A DNA stretch of 64,000 bases from Candidatus Undinarchaeales archaeon (lineage in GTDB: Archaea; SpSt-1190; JASMDC01): assembly GCA_030753015.1 (NCBI GenBank), contig JASMDC010000018.1:1-64000 (forward strand), given 5' to 3'. A program made the translations under genes and the position numbers. This document shows, piece after piece, positions 8,120-18,106 of the stretch (position 1 is its first letter; each line of letters begins with the position of its first letter). Below the pieces are notes generated by a model. It made no database searches and was not told the DNA's origin. It worked only from the letters and a program-made list of their open reading frames with translations.

Positions 8120-10018
8120 ATGATGGTCGAGAAGACGCAGGACCGATACCAGAAGCTCGGGTTCAAGTGCGGGCTGGAGTTCCACCAGGAGCTGGAGACG
8201 GGCAAGCTCTTCTGTCCGTGCTCGAGCGCTCTCACCGAGGGAGCTGAAACCCGGGCGGTGGTACGCAAGCTGCGCGCCGTCGCAGGTGAGCTCGGCGAGG
8301 TGGATCCCGCTGCACAGTACGAGATGTTCCGCGACAGGGAGTTCCACTACCACCTCTACGAGGGAGAAGCCTGCCTCGTGGAGCTTGACGAGGAGCCTCC
8401 GCATCAGATTAATCCCCGAGCGTTCCATGTCGGGCTCGTTGTAGCTCGCATGTTCGGCCTCAAGGTCCCTGACGAGCTCTTCGTAATGCGAAAGAGCGTT
8501 GTCGATGGGAGCAACACCTCTGGATTCCAGCGCACCTGCCAGATAGGCATCCAGACCGAGGGATCAGTGCTCGAGACCACCAAGGTACCCGTCCGCATCG
8601 AGTCCCTCTTCATCGAAGAGGAGGCGGCCAAGATCGATAACAAGCGGTCCAAGGGCCGGACGAGGCACTTCAGCCTCTCGCGTCTCTCCATCCCGCTCGT
8701 GGAGCTGGGTACATGCCCCGACATCGTGGATCCCGAGCACGCACGGGAGGTCGCAGAGACCATAGGGCTCATGCTCCGAGCGACCGGTGCCATGAAACGT
8801 GGCATTGGGACAATCCGGCAGGACGTGAACATATCCATCTTCGGAGGGGCGCGTATCGAGGTCAAAGGATGGCAGGACCTGCGCTCCCTCTCCAAGCTCG
8901 TGGAGAACGAGACCACACGACAGGAGTCCCTGCTCAAGCTCATGGACGAGCTGAAGGCCGCTGGGCTCGACAAGATACCCGGCGATGTTCTGGACGTCAC
9001 CGAAACGTTCGCGAACGTGAAGACGAAGTTCCTGGCAAAGCTCATCAAGGACGGTGGTCGCGTCGTGGCGACCCGACTCCCCGGATTCGATGGTAGGCTG
9101 AAGAAGGAGGTATGCACCGGACGCACACTCGGTCGGGAGTTGGCCGATTACGCCGTTGCGGTAGGGGTCGGTGGCATCATCCATTCCGACGAGGATCTGA
9201 AGAAGTACGGCCTCGTCAAGGAGTTCTCCACCCTTCGCTCATCCCTTTCTGCTAGCGAGAGCGACCTGGTGCTCATCGCCGCGGGCCCCGATGTCGTCGC
9301 CCGCAAGGCAGTGGACGCGGTCGTCGAGCGTGCCCGTTACCTTCTGGTGGGCATCCCCGAGGAGACCCGGGCACCTAACTACGATGACGCCACGACATCC
9401 TATGCTCGCCCCCTCCCGGGGGCCAAGCGGATGTACCCTGAGACGGACCTGCCACCCCTTGCGGTCACAGAACTGATGTTACAGGAAGCGGAGGACGACC
9501 TTCCCGAGACCCCGGTCCAGCGAAAGAAGCGCTATCTGGGGATTGGGCTGTCCGACGACCTCGCCGGGCAGCTCATCCGCTCGCGACACATGTTCCTCTT
9601 CGACAAGGCCGTGGAGCGTTTTGACATCAATCCCACCGTGGCCGCGTCGATCCTCACGACCATCGTGGTCGAGGTCCGGCGTAAGGACGGGGTGGACACG
9701 GACGAGATCGATGAGGATGGCTTCATGGAGCTCTTCGACATGCTCGCCGAAGGGAAGCTCGCAAAGGAGGCGATACCACGGGCGCTTGTCTGCTTGGCGA
9801 AGGGTGAGCCCATCGAAGTGGAAAACGTCTCCGGAGGCGAGCTTGATACAATCGTCGACCGTATCTTCACCGAGAAGGCAGGCATTATTGAGGCAAAGGG
9901 GGAGCGCGCGTTCGCCCCGCTCATGGGCCTTGCCATGAAGGAGGTACGAGGGAAGGTCGATGGCAAGCTCGTCGCCCAGGCGATACGTCAACGCCTCCAG
10001 GCTGCCCTGAAGGGCTAG
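8120..10018 (+). CDS. gatE: Glutamyl-tRNA(Gln) amidotransferase subunit E
   Basis: GFKCGLEFHQELETGKLFCPCSS, GatB/E-type core (IRQDVNISIFGGARIEVKGWQDL), GatB/Yqey-type C-terminus. SD-like aggaggtg upstream of ATG at 8120 (ORF opens at GTG 8114). Confidence 0.95.
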   Translation: MMVEKTQDRYQKLGFKCGLEFHQELETGKLFCPCSSALTEGAETRAVVRKLRAVAGELGEVDPAAQYEMFRDREFHYHLYEGEACLVELDEEPPHQINPRAFHVGLVVARMFGLKVPDELFVMRKSVVDGSNTSGFQRTCQIGIQTEGSVLETTKVPVRIESLFIEEEAAKIDNKRSKGRTRHFSLSRLSIPLVELGTCPDIVDPEHAREVAETIGLMLRATGAMKRGIGTIRQDVNISIFGGARIEVKGWQDLRSLSKLVENETTRQESLLKLMDELKAAGLDKIPGDVLDVTETFANVKTKFLAKLIKDGGRVVATRLPGFDGRLKKEVCTGRTLGRELADYAVAVGVGGIIHSDEDLKKYGLVKEFSTLRSSLSASESDLVLIAAGPDVVARKAVDAVVERARYLLVGIPEETRAPNYDDATTSYARPLPGAKRMYPETDLPPLAVTELMLQEAEDDLPETPVQRKKRYLGIGLSDDLAGQLIRSRHMFLFDKAVERFDINPTVAASILTTIVVEVRRKDGVDTDEIDEDGFMELFDMLAEGKLAKEAIPRALVCLAKGEPIEVENVSGGELDTIVDRIFTEKAGIIEAKGERAFAPLMGLAMKEVRGKVDGKLVAQAIRQRLQAALKG

Positions 10019-10077
10019 TTTGATCCCCGCACCCCCAGAAAGCTATATAATCCGACAGTGCCTAGGTACTAATAAGG

Positions 10078-10590
10078 ATGATGCGGCGGCGGATGATATA
10101 CGGCACACGCGCTCAAGCGCCGGTCATAGGTGCGCTCCTCATGACGTTCATCTCCATCATGGTGTTCGGGGTGCTGTATAACGCCTATAATTACCTGGGC
10201 CAACTCATCGCTCGAGAGTGGAGCAATAAGCAGGAGGACATCGTTCGGGAGCGGGACCTGGACATCGTGTGGATCGGTCCGGGTCACGACAACAAGCTCT
10301 CAATCTATCTTAAGAACCTCAGCGAGAACGATCTCACTGACCTCACCATCGATGTGGGAGGGGATCTGGAGAGCGTCAAACGTATCGATACGGGGCAGGT
10401 CCTGGAACGTGGTGTAACCAAGTCCATCCCACTGTGCGACAAGGAAGGGTGGTGCCTGGAGCTAGAGCCGGGCAAGCACATCATACACGTGAGCTCCGCC
10501 CAAGGTGTGGAGTACAGGGAGGACCTTGTTCTTGACCTGGTGAACCTCAACCTCACGGACCTGACGGTGGAGACCAAGACCACGACCTGA
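10078..10590 (+). CDS. Archaeal type IV pilin-like / single-TM exported protein
   Basis: N-terminus RAQAPVIGALLMTFISIMVFGVLY resembles archaeal pilin/flagellin N-terminal helix; predicted beta-rich C-terminus. Confidence 0.5.
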   Translation: MMRRRMIYGTRAQAPVIGALLMTFISIMVFGVLYNAYNYLGQLIAREWSNKQEDIVRERDLDIVWIGPGHDNKLSIYLKNLSENDLTDLTIDVGGDLESVKRIDTGQVLERGVTKSIPLCDKEGWCLELEPGKHIIHVSSAQGVEYREDLVLDLVNLNLTDLTVETKTTT

Positions 10591-10595
10591 TCGGT

Positions 10596-11801
10596 CTACA
10601 CGCCCGCCCGCACCCATGCCCTTTCCCGTGCAAGTCTGGCACGCTCTTCAAGGTTCTCCGCTTCCGTGACACGTCCGGTCGCTTGGTAGAGCTCGGCCAG
10701 ATTCTCGAGCAGGTCGGCAACGAGATGATGATCGGGTCCAAGGGTCGCTTCCCAGATCGCCAAGGCCCTTAGATAGAACCTCTCTCCTTCAGCGAACCTC
10801 CCTTGTGCTCGGTAGAGGATGGCGAGGTTCTCCAGAGTTGTTGCGACATCGGGATGGTCTGGCCCAAAGCGACGTTCACGGATGGTCAGAGCCTGCTGGA
10901 GCAGAGGCTCCGCATCCTCGAACTTGCCCATACCGCTCAGGAGCTCACCGATATTGTTCAATGACGAGGCGACCTCCGGATGGTCCTGTCCGAAGGAGTG
11001 TGTCCTGATGGTCAGCGCTCGTTGGTAGAGGGGGAGTGCGTCGTCGAACCGGGCCATTCCCCGATAGAGCTTCGCGAGGTTGTTGAGCGAGGTCGCGACA
11101 TCGGGATGGTCTGGCCCGAGGATGGTCTCACGGACGTTCAATGCCTCTAGGTAAAGTGGTTCGGCCTGGTCGTATCTGCCCCAGGCCCGATAGAGTTTGG
11201 CCTGGTTGTCGATAGCTGTAGCGACCTCCGGATGGTCCGGGCCATGGGCGGTCTTCAGGATGCCCACAGCCCTGACGTACAGGGGATCCGCTTCAGAGAA
11301 CCGTCCAAGGACCGCGTACACAGCAGCTAGATTGTTGAGGGCCATTGCGACATCGAGGTCATCTACATCGGCCTCTTCCCAGATGGCAAGGGCCCGCAAA
11401 TGAAGGGGGATAGTTTCGTGATACCGACCCTGCTGGTAGTACAGAGCAGCAAGGTTGTTGAGGCATGTGGCCACATCGGGGTGATGGGGCCCAAGGGACG
11501 ACTCCCATATCGCCTTGGCCTCTAGGAAGTGCCCTTCGGCCTCGTCATACTTACCGAGGACCTGCTCGTATTTCGCGAGATTGTTCAGCGAGACCGCCAC
11601 GTCCGGGTGCGATGGGCCCTTGGAACGTCTGGCGAGCTCTACCATCCGCATCGCCAGAGAGGCAGCTTCACCGTACCGTCCCTGTTCCGCACGTATGGAC
11701 GCCTCCACACCAAGCTCGTTCCACGTGGCCCCCTCTCCCGTATAGAGCGACATAACTAGGACGACTACTAGAACGATCGGGATGGCCTCTTTTCTGCGCA
11801 T
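10596..11801 (-). CDS. Exported TPR-repeat protein (kinesin-light-chain-like TPRs)
   Basis: Signal peptide (IPIVLVVVLVMSLYTGEGA); about eight 42-aa repeats of LGPDHPDVATSLNNLAxLYRxxGRFDEAEPLYxRAL. Confidence 0.9.
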   Translation of the reverse strand: MRRKEAIPIVLVVVLVMSLYTGEGATWNELGVEASIRAEQGRYGEAASLAMRMVELARRSKGPSHPDVAVSLNNLAKYEQVLGKYDEAEGHFLEAKAIWESSLGPHHPDVATCLNNLAALYYQQGRYHETIPLHLRALAIWEEADVDDLDVAMALNNLAAVYAVLGRFSEADPLYVRAVGILKTAHGPDHPEVATAIDNQAKLYRAWGRYDQAEPLYLEALNVRETILGPDHPDVATSLNNLAKLYRGMARFDDALPLYQRALTIRTHSFGQDHPEVASSLNNIGELLSGMGKFEDAEPLLQQALTIRERRFGPDHPDVATTLENLAILYRAQGRFAEGERFYLRALAIWEATLGPDHHLVADLLENLAELYQATGRVTEAENLEERARLARERAWVRAGV

Positions 11802-11812
11802 AGTCCGACACC

Positions 11813-11971
11813 TTACGGCAGCGCTAGGGCGAGGGCCCTCACGCTCATCATGAGCAGAATGAATATCGCGGCCATCATCGAGACGGTATCCCTCTTGGAT
11901 AGGCGATATCGCTGATCGAGTAAGTTATTGCAGAGGCTGGGCGTGGCTCGTTCCTCCGTATATTTATCCAA
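11813..11971 (-). CDS. Possible small tail-anchored membrane protein (TTG start), or a remnant
   Basis: Reading the minus strand by eye gives DKYTEERATPSLCNNLLDQRYRLSKRDTVSMMAAIFILLMMSVRALALALP*; C-terminal hydrophobic helix; not in the supplied ORF track. Confidence 0.25.
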   Translation of the reverse strand: MDKYTEERATPSLCNNLLDQRYRLSKRDTVSMMAAIFILLMMSVRALALALP

Positions 11972-12186
11972 TCTCTACCGGTATAAGAGGCTTGGGGAGA
12001 ATGTTTTCAGGACCGTCTGCACGGTCGCGTAAGGTCATTCCATTCTAGCTGAAACGGGCGGATTATCTCCCCTACCTTTCCAAGAGAGAAAGAAAACCTT
12101 AAACGACAATATTGGGGACGAATAGGGATTTATTCATAATTCAGAGTGTGACGGGCCGCCCCTGGAACGGCCCGCCATAATTACTC

Positions 12187-13602
12187 TTATTCCTCTACCT
12201 TGGCGGGCTCGGGCTCTGGTTGTGGTTCCGGCTTCTTCTCCTTCTTCTTACCCTTGCCCGTGAGGAAGAAGCCCATTATCGAGTTGGCATAGGAAACGGC
12301 GCCGATGAGGACCAGCCCGATACCGCCCATCGTTCGCTTCTCCAGACTGATCTTCACCTGGTCGCGGATGTTGCTGATGTAGATCTTGGACACGCCAAGA
12401 GCGATGCGGCTCTCAAGTTTCTCACCCTCCATCCGACTCATGATGGGCCCGTCGTCATCGAGGATCGCGGTGACCTTCGTGCCCAGCTTCATGAACCCGA
12501 AGAGCAGCACACCGGCGATCATCAGTGCGATGCCGAAGTACTTGAAGGCGTCCTTGAACCCTGTAGAGATGCTCAGGCTCAGCACCCCGTTGATGAGGAA
12601 CAGTCCTCCTCCGAGGATGAGGTCGAGCACCACGAAGATGATGAGACCCGTCTTGAGCTTTCCGTTGAGCTCGGCAGGGGTCAGTTTATCGTTCACCAGG
12701 GGGAACACCATGGCGATGGGGCTTGACAGCAGGGGGAGGGCGATGGCGAAGATGGCCTCGGGGCCCCGCTCCTGGAACATCGCCTTGGGTTCGGAGAGCG
12801 AGCCGGAGAGGCCGAGGTTCATCTCCTTGTACTTCTTCGAGAAGTCAGCGGTCCCCTTCACGCTCGCCTGGAGTTCCTTGAACTTGGTGACCTGGGGATC
12901 GGTGATGTTCAGGATCGTGTCCGCGCCAAGGACCTTCCCAGCGGTCTGGATGCTGATAACGAGGGTATCGCCCAAAGCGTTCCCGTAGAGGTTCTCAACC
13001 TTCTCATCCATGCCCTTCTTCGCACCGGGCTCGGTAAGCTCGGCCTCGCGGATCGCGGCTAGCTGAATCTGAGCTACGAGCTCCTTTTTGATCTCCTCGG
13101 TATCGCTCTCCTCGATCATCTTCCTGGAAAGCAGCTGTTTCTGCTCGCTCGTCAGCTCGAGCTTGTCGACACCCAGCTTATTGTGCAGGTCCTTCGCCGC
13201 AAGCTCCTCTTCCATCTTGTCGAAGAGGATGGTGCCCACGGCTGTGTTCACCTTATCCTTATCAGACTCGGCTATCCCCTCCACGAGGTCAGTCTTCGTC
13301 TGACCCTCGAGCTCGAACTCGTCGTGCTCCGCGTCGATGGCGACGACGATGATGTCCACTATCTTCTCGAGGTCATCGTCCTGTATCAGTACATCGAGGC
13401 TCGCCTTCATGCTCCCCTCGGTGGAGAGGTAGAAGGCGAAGAACATCTCGGCAGTAAGCAACACTGTGATTATCAGCAACGCCGCAAGCATCATGTTCAG
13501 CATACCACGAACGAGCGAAACCACCACAACACCAAGCACGATTGCGAGCACGGCGGCCACAGCGATCATGAGCGGTCCGGACATCAGCATCTCAAGTCCC
13601 AT
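12187..13602 (-). CDS. Multi-TM membrane protein of unknown function
   Basis: N-terminal hydrophobic helices, long charged central region, C-terminal TM segments, Pro/Glu-rich end. Confidence 0.8.
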   Translation of the reverse strand: MGLEMLMSGPLMIAVAAVLAIVLGVVVVSLVRGMLNMMLAALLIITVLLTAEMFFAFYLSTEGSMKASLDVLIQDDDLEKIVDIIVVAIDAEHDEFELEGQTKTDLVEGIAESDKDKVNTAVGTILFDKMEEELAAKDLHNKLGVDKLELTSEQKQLLSRKMIEESDTEEIKKELVAQIQLAAIREAELTEPGAKKGMDEKVENLYGNALGDTLVISIQTAGKVLGADTILNITDPQVTKFKELQASVKGTADFSKKYKEMNLGLSGSLSEPKAMFQERGPEAIFAIALPLLSSPIAMVFPLVNDKLTPAELNGKLKTGLIIFVVLDLILGGGLFLINGVLSLSISTGFKDAFKYFGIALMIAGVLLFGFMKLGTKVTAILDDDGPIMSRMEGEKLESRIALGVSKIYISNIRDQVKISLEKRTMGGIGLVLIGAVSYANSIMGFFLTGKGKKKEKKPEPQPEPEPAKVEE

Positions 13603-13842
13603 AGGATTGCACCGGCGGTCAAGGTAGGCGCTCTCCTTTAAAAAGGTTCACCCGTCCGTGCCAAAAGGTTTTTTAACAGGCCGGTCTACCGTCCTTCCCG
13701 CGCGGATGATGAGGTGTAACACCCACTGACCTTGCCCGATGAAGAGTATTTCGCTAGCCTAGTCCGAAAGGGCGATGACAGCAAACTGTCTCTCTGAGAT
13801 GTGCGGGGTATGACGAACGGTTGGTAGCTTTTGACGCGCGTC

Positions 13843-14457
13843 CTACCGAACTTTCAGTTCGACCTTACTTACTAGTCCCTCCACCCACGTCACCACGGCA
13901 TGCCCCTCGGTGATGGGTGGTGTGTTCACCAACCAGGTATCAGTGGCCTCGTACCGCATGATCTGTGGGCTGTGGACGTGGCCGGAAAGGGAGAGTGAGG
14001 GGGAGAGTGAGGCCACGAGGTGCGTGATAGTCGAACACCCTCGCCAGAGAGGGCGGGGCGACTCGTGGGTGAGGAGCACGTCGACGTGACCGGCCTCCTT
14101 CAGACGTGCTACTTCAGCCTTTCTGAAGTGACCACGCTTACGCGGTCGCTCGGCCCACACGCCCCCGAGAGCGCCAGCCGTGGCATCGAGCTCGGGGATC
14201 CGTGCGACCGTTCCCGATGGGATGAGGGTGAGCCCACGGAACGTCCGTCGACCGGTAAGGATATCGTCCACCTGTTGCCAATCCTCATGGTTCCCGGGGA
14301 CAGCGTACACGGGGATTTCGGAGTCCCAGTACCCTTCGGCGTCACCGAGCACGAAGATGAGGTCGACGCGCTCGTCGGCAGCGGCTTCTCGGGCGAGATC
14401 GGCACGTCCATGGAGGTCCGAGCAGCATAGGATGCGGACCGTGTCGTTGCCTCCCAT
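13843..14457 (-). CDS. Calcineurin-like metallophosphoesterase
   Basis: VRILCCSDLHGR, VLGDAEG, VPGNHEDW, LLTHESPRP, LSGHVHSPQ motifs. Start placed at internal Met (ORF opens at 14508). Confidence 0.85.
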   Translation of the reverse strand: MGGNDTVRILCCSDLHGRADLAREAAADERVDLIFVLGDAEGYWDSEIPVYAVPGNHEDWQQVDDILTGRRTFRGLTLIPSGTVARIPELDATAGALGGVWAERPRKRGHFRKAEVARLKEAGHVDVLLTHESPRPLWRGCSTITHLVASLSPSLSLSGHVHSPQIMRYEATDTWLVNTPPITEGHAVVTWVEGLVSKVELKVR

Positions 14458-14532
14458 ATCGGATCCCACCGCCGTAGGCGGCGCCCCGGGAACCTTTAAA
14501 TATCTCACGACATCTGCTCAGGACGAAGCAAC

Positions 14533-15777
14533 ATGGAAGATTCAGAACTCATCAAGAAGGTCGCAACGGGCGAGGTCAGACTCCACCAAGTCGAGGGTCT
14601 TGTGGACGGCGACATCGACCGCGCCACCGAGATCCGACGGGTCGCCCTCGAACAGGCCTTAGGAGTTTCCCTCGAGAACTTGGGCTCCAGCGCGATCGAG
14701 ATGAGCATCACACGTGCCAGGAACGTCGAGAATGCCATAGGGTGGACACAGATCCCCACCGGGATAGCTGGCCCGATCAAGGTCACGGGCGAGTATGCCG
14801 ACGGTAACTACTATCTGCCCATGGCCACGACCGAGGGCGCGCTGCTGGCCTCGGTGGCCCGGGGCTGCTCGGCCATCTCCAAGTCCGGCGGCGCTACGGC
14901 CCGCGTGCTCCGCTCCCTGATGACACGTGCTCCTGTGATGAAGGTGCCGGACACCGACCATGCCGTACAGCTCAAGCGATGGATCGAGGAGAACTTCGAC
15001 AAGGTGGCGGCGGCCTTCAAGGGTGACGAGCCCTTTGTATGGCTGCGGGAACTAAAGATCTGGATCGTCGGGCGGAACGTGTTCATCAGGTTCCTTGCCG
15101 ATCCTGCTGATGCCATGGGCATGAACATGATCTCGAAAGGGAGCCGTGCTGCCTGTGACTTCATCAGCGAGCACAATCCTTACGCCATCCTCATCGCCAC
15201 CTCCGGGAACCTCTGCGTCGACAAGAAGCCCTCGGCAATGAACTGGATCGAGGGAAGGGGCAAGACCGTCCAGGCCGATGTGATCCTTCCCCGGGAGATC
15301 GTCCAGAAGATGTTCAAATGCACGCCCGAGGCCCTCTCGGACGTGGCCTACCGGAAGCTGTACATAGGTGGCGCTCAGGCCGCGGCCTACGGCTTCAATG
15401 CGCACGTGGCGAACATCATCGCGGCTCTCTTCATCGCAACGGGACAGGATCCCGCCCAGGTCGTGGAATCGTCCATGTCGATGGTCACAGCCGAGGTTAC
15501 GGATGAAGGTGACCTCTATGCCAGCATCACCCTTCCATCGCTCGAGGTCGCTACACTCGGTGGTGGGACAGGGCTCCCCACCCAGCTCGAGGCGCAGAAC
15601 ATCCTTGGATGCTCAGGTCCGAACACGAAGGACCCGGGCGCCAACGCCAAGAAAATCGCCGAGATCTTCGCTGCAGCGGCCCTTGCCGGGGAACTTTCCC
15701 TTCTGGGCGCACTGGCTGCTGGCCATCTGGTAACAGCCCACGAACGCCTGGGACGCGGCAACGTGACCAAGGAGTGA
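14533..15777 (+). CDS. hmgA: Hydroxymethylglutaryl-CoA reductase
   Basis: GNMIGWTQIPTGIAGP-type region (ENAIGWTQIPTGIAGPIKV), ATTEGALLASVARGC, MGMNMISKG, GGTGLPTQ, LAAGHLVTAHERLGR. Confidence 0.97.
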   Translation: MEDSELIKKVATGEVRLHQVEGLVDGDIDRATEIRRVALEQALGVSLENLGSSAIEMSITRARNVENAIGWTQIPTGIAGPIKVTGEYADGNYYLPMATTEGALLASVARGCSAISKSGGATARVLRSLMTRAPVMKVPDTDHAVQLKRWIEENFDKVAAAFKGDEPFVWLRELKIWIVGRNVFIRFLADPADAMGMNMISKGSRAACDFISEHNPYAILIATSGNLCVDKKPSAMNWIEGRGKTVQADVILPREIVQKMFKCTPEALSDVAYRKLYIGGAQAAAYGFNAHVANIIAALFIATGQDPAQVVESSMSMVTAEVTDEGDLYASITLPSLEVATLGGGTGLPTQLEAQNILGCSGPNTKDPGANAKKIAEIFAAAALAGELSLLGALAAGHLVTAHERLGRGNVTKE

Positions 15778-15781
15778 GTTC

Positions 15782-17704
15782 TTGGACGGCGATGGGGTTC
15801 ATCCGCGGATCGTAGGGACCACGATATTTGTCGTGGCCCTATTCCTTCTTGCACATGTCATTCCCTCGTCGGTCGTGCTCCCCTTGGTGGCTGTAACAGA
15901 GAGCGGCGAGGGCATCATCACTGACCTCATCGTCGAGGTGCGGCCCGGCTCGGGTCGTGCCCTCTCTGAGATAGTTCCTCCGCTCGAGCTCAACACTCAG
16001 CGCTCCCTCGAGGCCGCCATCTCGGCCGCCGAGATGCTGGAAGGGGTGTCCTTCGCGGACCGTGACATCATATTCTCCTTCGACACGTCAGCCCGCTCGG
16101 TAACGGGCCCATCTGCAGGCCTGCCCACAGCGGTGGCGCTCGCGGCCATCATACGGGGACGCACTCCCAGGAGCGATGTAGTGCTCACAGGCTCTGTTGA
16201 AGCGGACGGTGACGTCCAGCCTGTGGGGGGTCTGCTCCAGAAGGCCCAGGCCGTGGCCCATTCCGGTCGAACCCTGGTGGTCCCGCAGGGGCAGGGTACG
16301 CTTATCGCGCCCCTCCCGCTCGTGATCGGTTTCATCGAACATGGGGCACCCTTACTTGCGGGGAGTGCACTCGCGCCCACCTTCGTCGATCACCGCGATA
16401 TGGTCCTGTCACGAGGTCTTTCGTCCATGGCGCTAGCACCGTTCATCCAGGAGCACTATGGTGTCGAGCTCAAGGAGGCGGGCACTCTGCGAGAGGCTGT
16501 GGACATCGCGTTGGACGGAGAGGTGTCCGCGCGACCTTCCGGCCCGAGCAATATCACGACCGTGATTGAGGCCGTGGCCATGACAGAGCTGAAGCGGGCC
16601 AAGGAGGCCTTCTACGAGGTGCGCGACCTCAATGGTACACATTCCATCCAAGAACGCATCGACCGGGCGGACGATTTACTGGCACGAGGATACCGATATC
16701 CTGCGGCCTCGGACGCGTTCAGAGCAGTCATCGATATCAAGTCCCTCCACTTCCGGGAGGAGCTCGACAACAAGACCGACGCCGAACGCCGGCGTGTGGT
16801 ACTGGGTCGTATCAGGACGATACGTCGCGACGCCGCGATGCTCGAACAAGACATTGGTGCTACAACTCTCCCTCCGCTGCGGATGGAACTGATCGTGTTC
16901 GCGCAACAGCGACTGATGTGGGCCGAGTACTTCCTCTCCCTCATCGTCACCGGACTAGGGGAGAGCGTGGAGGTACCGGACGATGAGCTGTTCGCTTTCT
17001 ATGTCATGGCCGCCGAGGAGTGGGTGCACGGCGCATCGGTGTTTCATGAGCACGCGAAGGCCATTGAACCCGCTGGCAAGCCCAGGGACGTGGCGTCCCA
17101 TTGTGCTGACCTCATGGAGGGGGCGCGTACCGGTATCATCAGTGCCCAGAACCTCGGGATCCCGGACCTTGTGGGGGCCGACCGCTTCTACCTGGCATCC
17201 CGTCTTGAGGAACAGAAGGGGTGGACCGTCGCTTCCTGCTTCGATGCTGCCTCGGCATACGCGACGACAGAGGCGCTCTCGGCCAATCTCAACGACCTCG
17301 AAGCACGGGCGCACTTAGAGGTGAACACGAGCTTCGAGCCCACCCATCTCTCGGGTTTTATCAACCAGGAGTACGCACTTCTCTCTCTCGAGGAGATAGG
17401 GAACGGGACGAGCAGCGCGCTGGACGCTGTACTGTTCGCTCGCCGGGCCGTTGCATCCGAAGCTCTCGCTCTGCGGATCGCACAGGGACCGCCGTCCACA
17501 CAAGCACCGATACAGGGGACCGAAGAAACGGCATCGCGATCGCTCAAGCTCGTTGCAGCCGTGAACATCACGTTCTTATTACTTGGCTTCATGCTGTGGC
17601 TCGGTCAGGGCCATGGTGGAGATCGACGTCATAGAGATCAAGAACCCGAACACGAACGAGATAATCATCGGTCAGGGGAACTTCTCCGTAAAGACGATCG
17701 ATGA
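15782..17704 (+). CDS. Lon-like S16 family protease, membrane-anchored/exported
   Basis: Signal/TM N-terminus. Catalytic Ser motif GPSAGLPTAVALAAIIRG and Lys region VLTGSVEADGDVQPVGGLLQKAQA. C-terminal TM followed by a tail that overlaps the next gene. Confidence 0.85.
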   Translation: MDGDGVHPRIVGTTIFVVALFLLAHVIPSSVVLPLVAVTESGEGIITDLIVEVRPGSGRALSEIVPPLELNTQRSLEAAISAAEMLEGVSFADRDIIFSFDTSARSVTGPSAGLPTAVALAAIIRGRTPRSDVVLTGSVEADGDVQPVGGLLQKAQAVAHSGRTLVVPQGQGTLIAPLPLVIGFIEHGAPLLAGSALAPTFVDHRDMVLSRGLSSMALAPFIQEHYGVELKEAGTLREAVDIALDGEVSARPSGPSNITTVIEAVAMTELKRAKEAFYEVRDLNGTHSIQERIDRADDLLARGYRYPAASDAFRAVIDIKSLHFREELDNKTDAERRRVVLGRIRTIRRDAAMLEQDIGATTLPPLRMELIVFAQQRLMWAEYFLSLIVTGLGESVEVPDDELFAFYVMAAEEWVHGASVFHEHAKAIEPAGKPRDVASHCADLMEGARTGIISAQNLGIPDLVGADRFYLASRLEEQKGWTVASCFDAASAYATTEALSANLNDLEARAHLEVNTSFEPTHLSGFINQEYALLSLEEIGNGTSSALDAVLFARRAVASEALALRIAQGPPSTQAPIQGTEETASRSLKLVAAVNITFLLLGFMLWLGQGHGGDRRHRDQEPEHERDNHRSGELLRKDDR

Positions 17705-18101
17705 TATGTACACGGCCATCATCTCGACAGTGCCGAACGTGAAGTTCGGAGTTGCCATGAACGAGAGCAAGCCTCAGCTCACCCGGATGAACGGGAACGA
17801 TGACGGTCTCAAGGATCTTGCGTCCCAGACGGCCCTCGACATAGCAGCGGGTCATGTGTTCGTCATCTATCTCGACGGTGCCTACCCCATCAACCTCCTC
17901 AACACGATCAATGCCATCCCTTGTGTGGTCAATATCTATGTGGCGACCTCCAATCCGCTCGAGCTACTTGTGGCCAAGACCGGCCTCGGCCGTGCCGTGG
18001 TGGGGGTCGTGGACGGGCTCCACGCAACGAAGAAGGAGACCGATGAGGAAGTGCAGGCACGTCGGGACCTCGTCAAGGAGCTGGGTTTCCTCCCGGCCTG
18101 A
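17613..18101 (+). CDS. Adenosine-specific kinase family protein (COG1839/Adenosine_kin)
   Basis: VEIDVIEIKNPNTNEIIIGQGNFSVKTIDDMYTAI..PNVKFGVAMNESKPQLTRMNGND..GLGRAVVGVVDG. Confidence 0.85.
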   Translation: MVEIDVIEIKNPNTNEIIIGQGNFSVKTIDDMYTAIISTVPNVKFGVAMNESKPQLTRMNGNDDGLKDLASQTALDIAAGHVFVIYLDGAYPINLLNTINAIPCVVNIYVATSNPLELLVAKTGLGRAVVGVVDGLHATKKETDEEVQARRDLVKELGFLPA

Positions 18102-18106
18102 ACCGT

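Noticed and set aside
10640-11700. Regular ~126-bp periodic repeats suggestive of an array
   Set aside because: Explained by coding TPR repeats; spacing and sequence do not fit CRISPR.
13731-13780. Hammerhead-ribozyme-like pattern (CCGATGA...GAAA)
   Set aside because: Core CUGAUGA is not matched (C instead of U), and stems and cleavage site could not be assigned.
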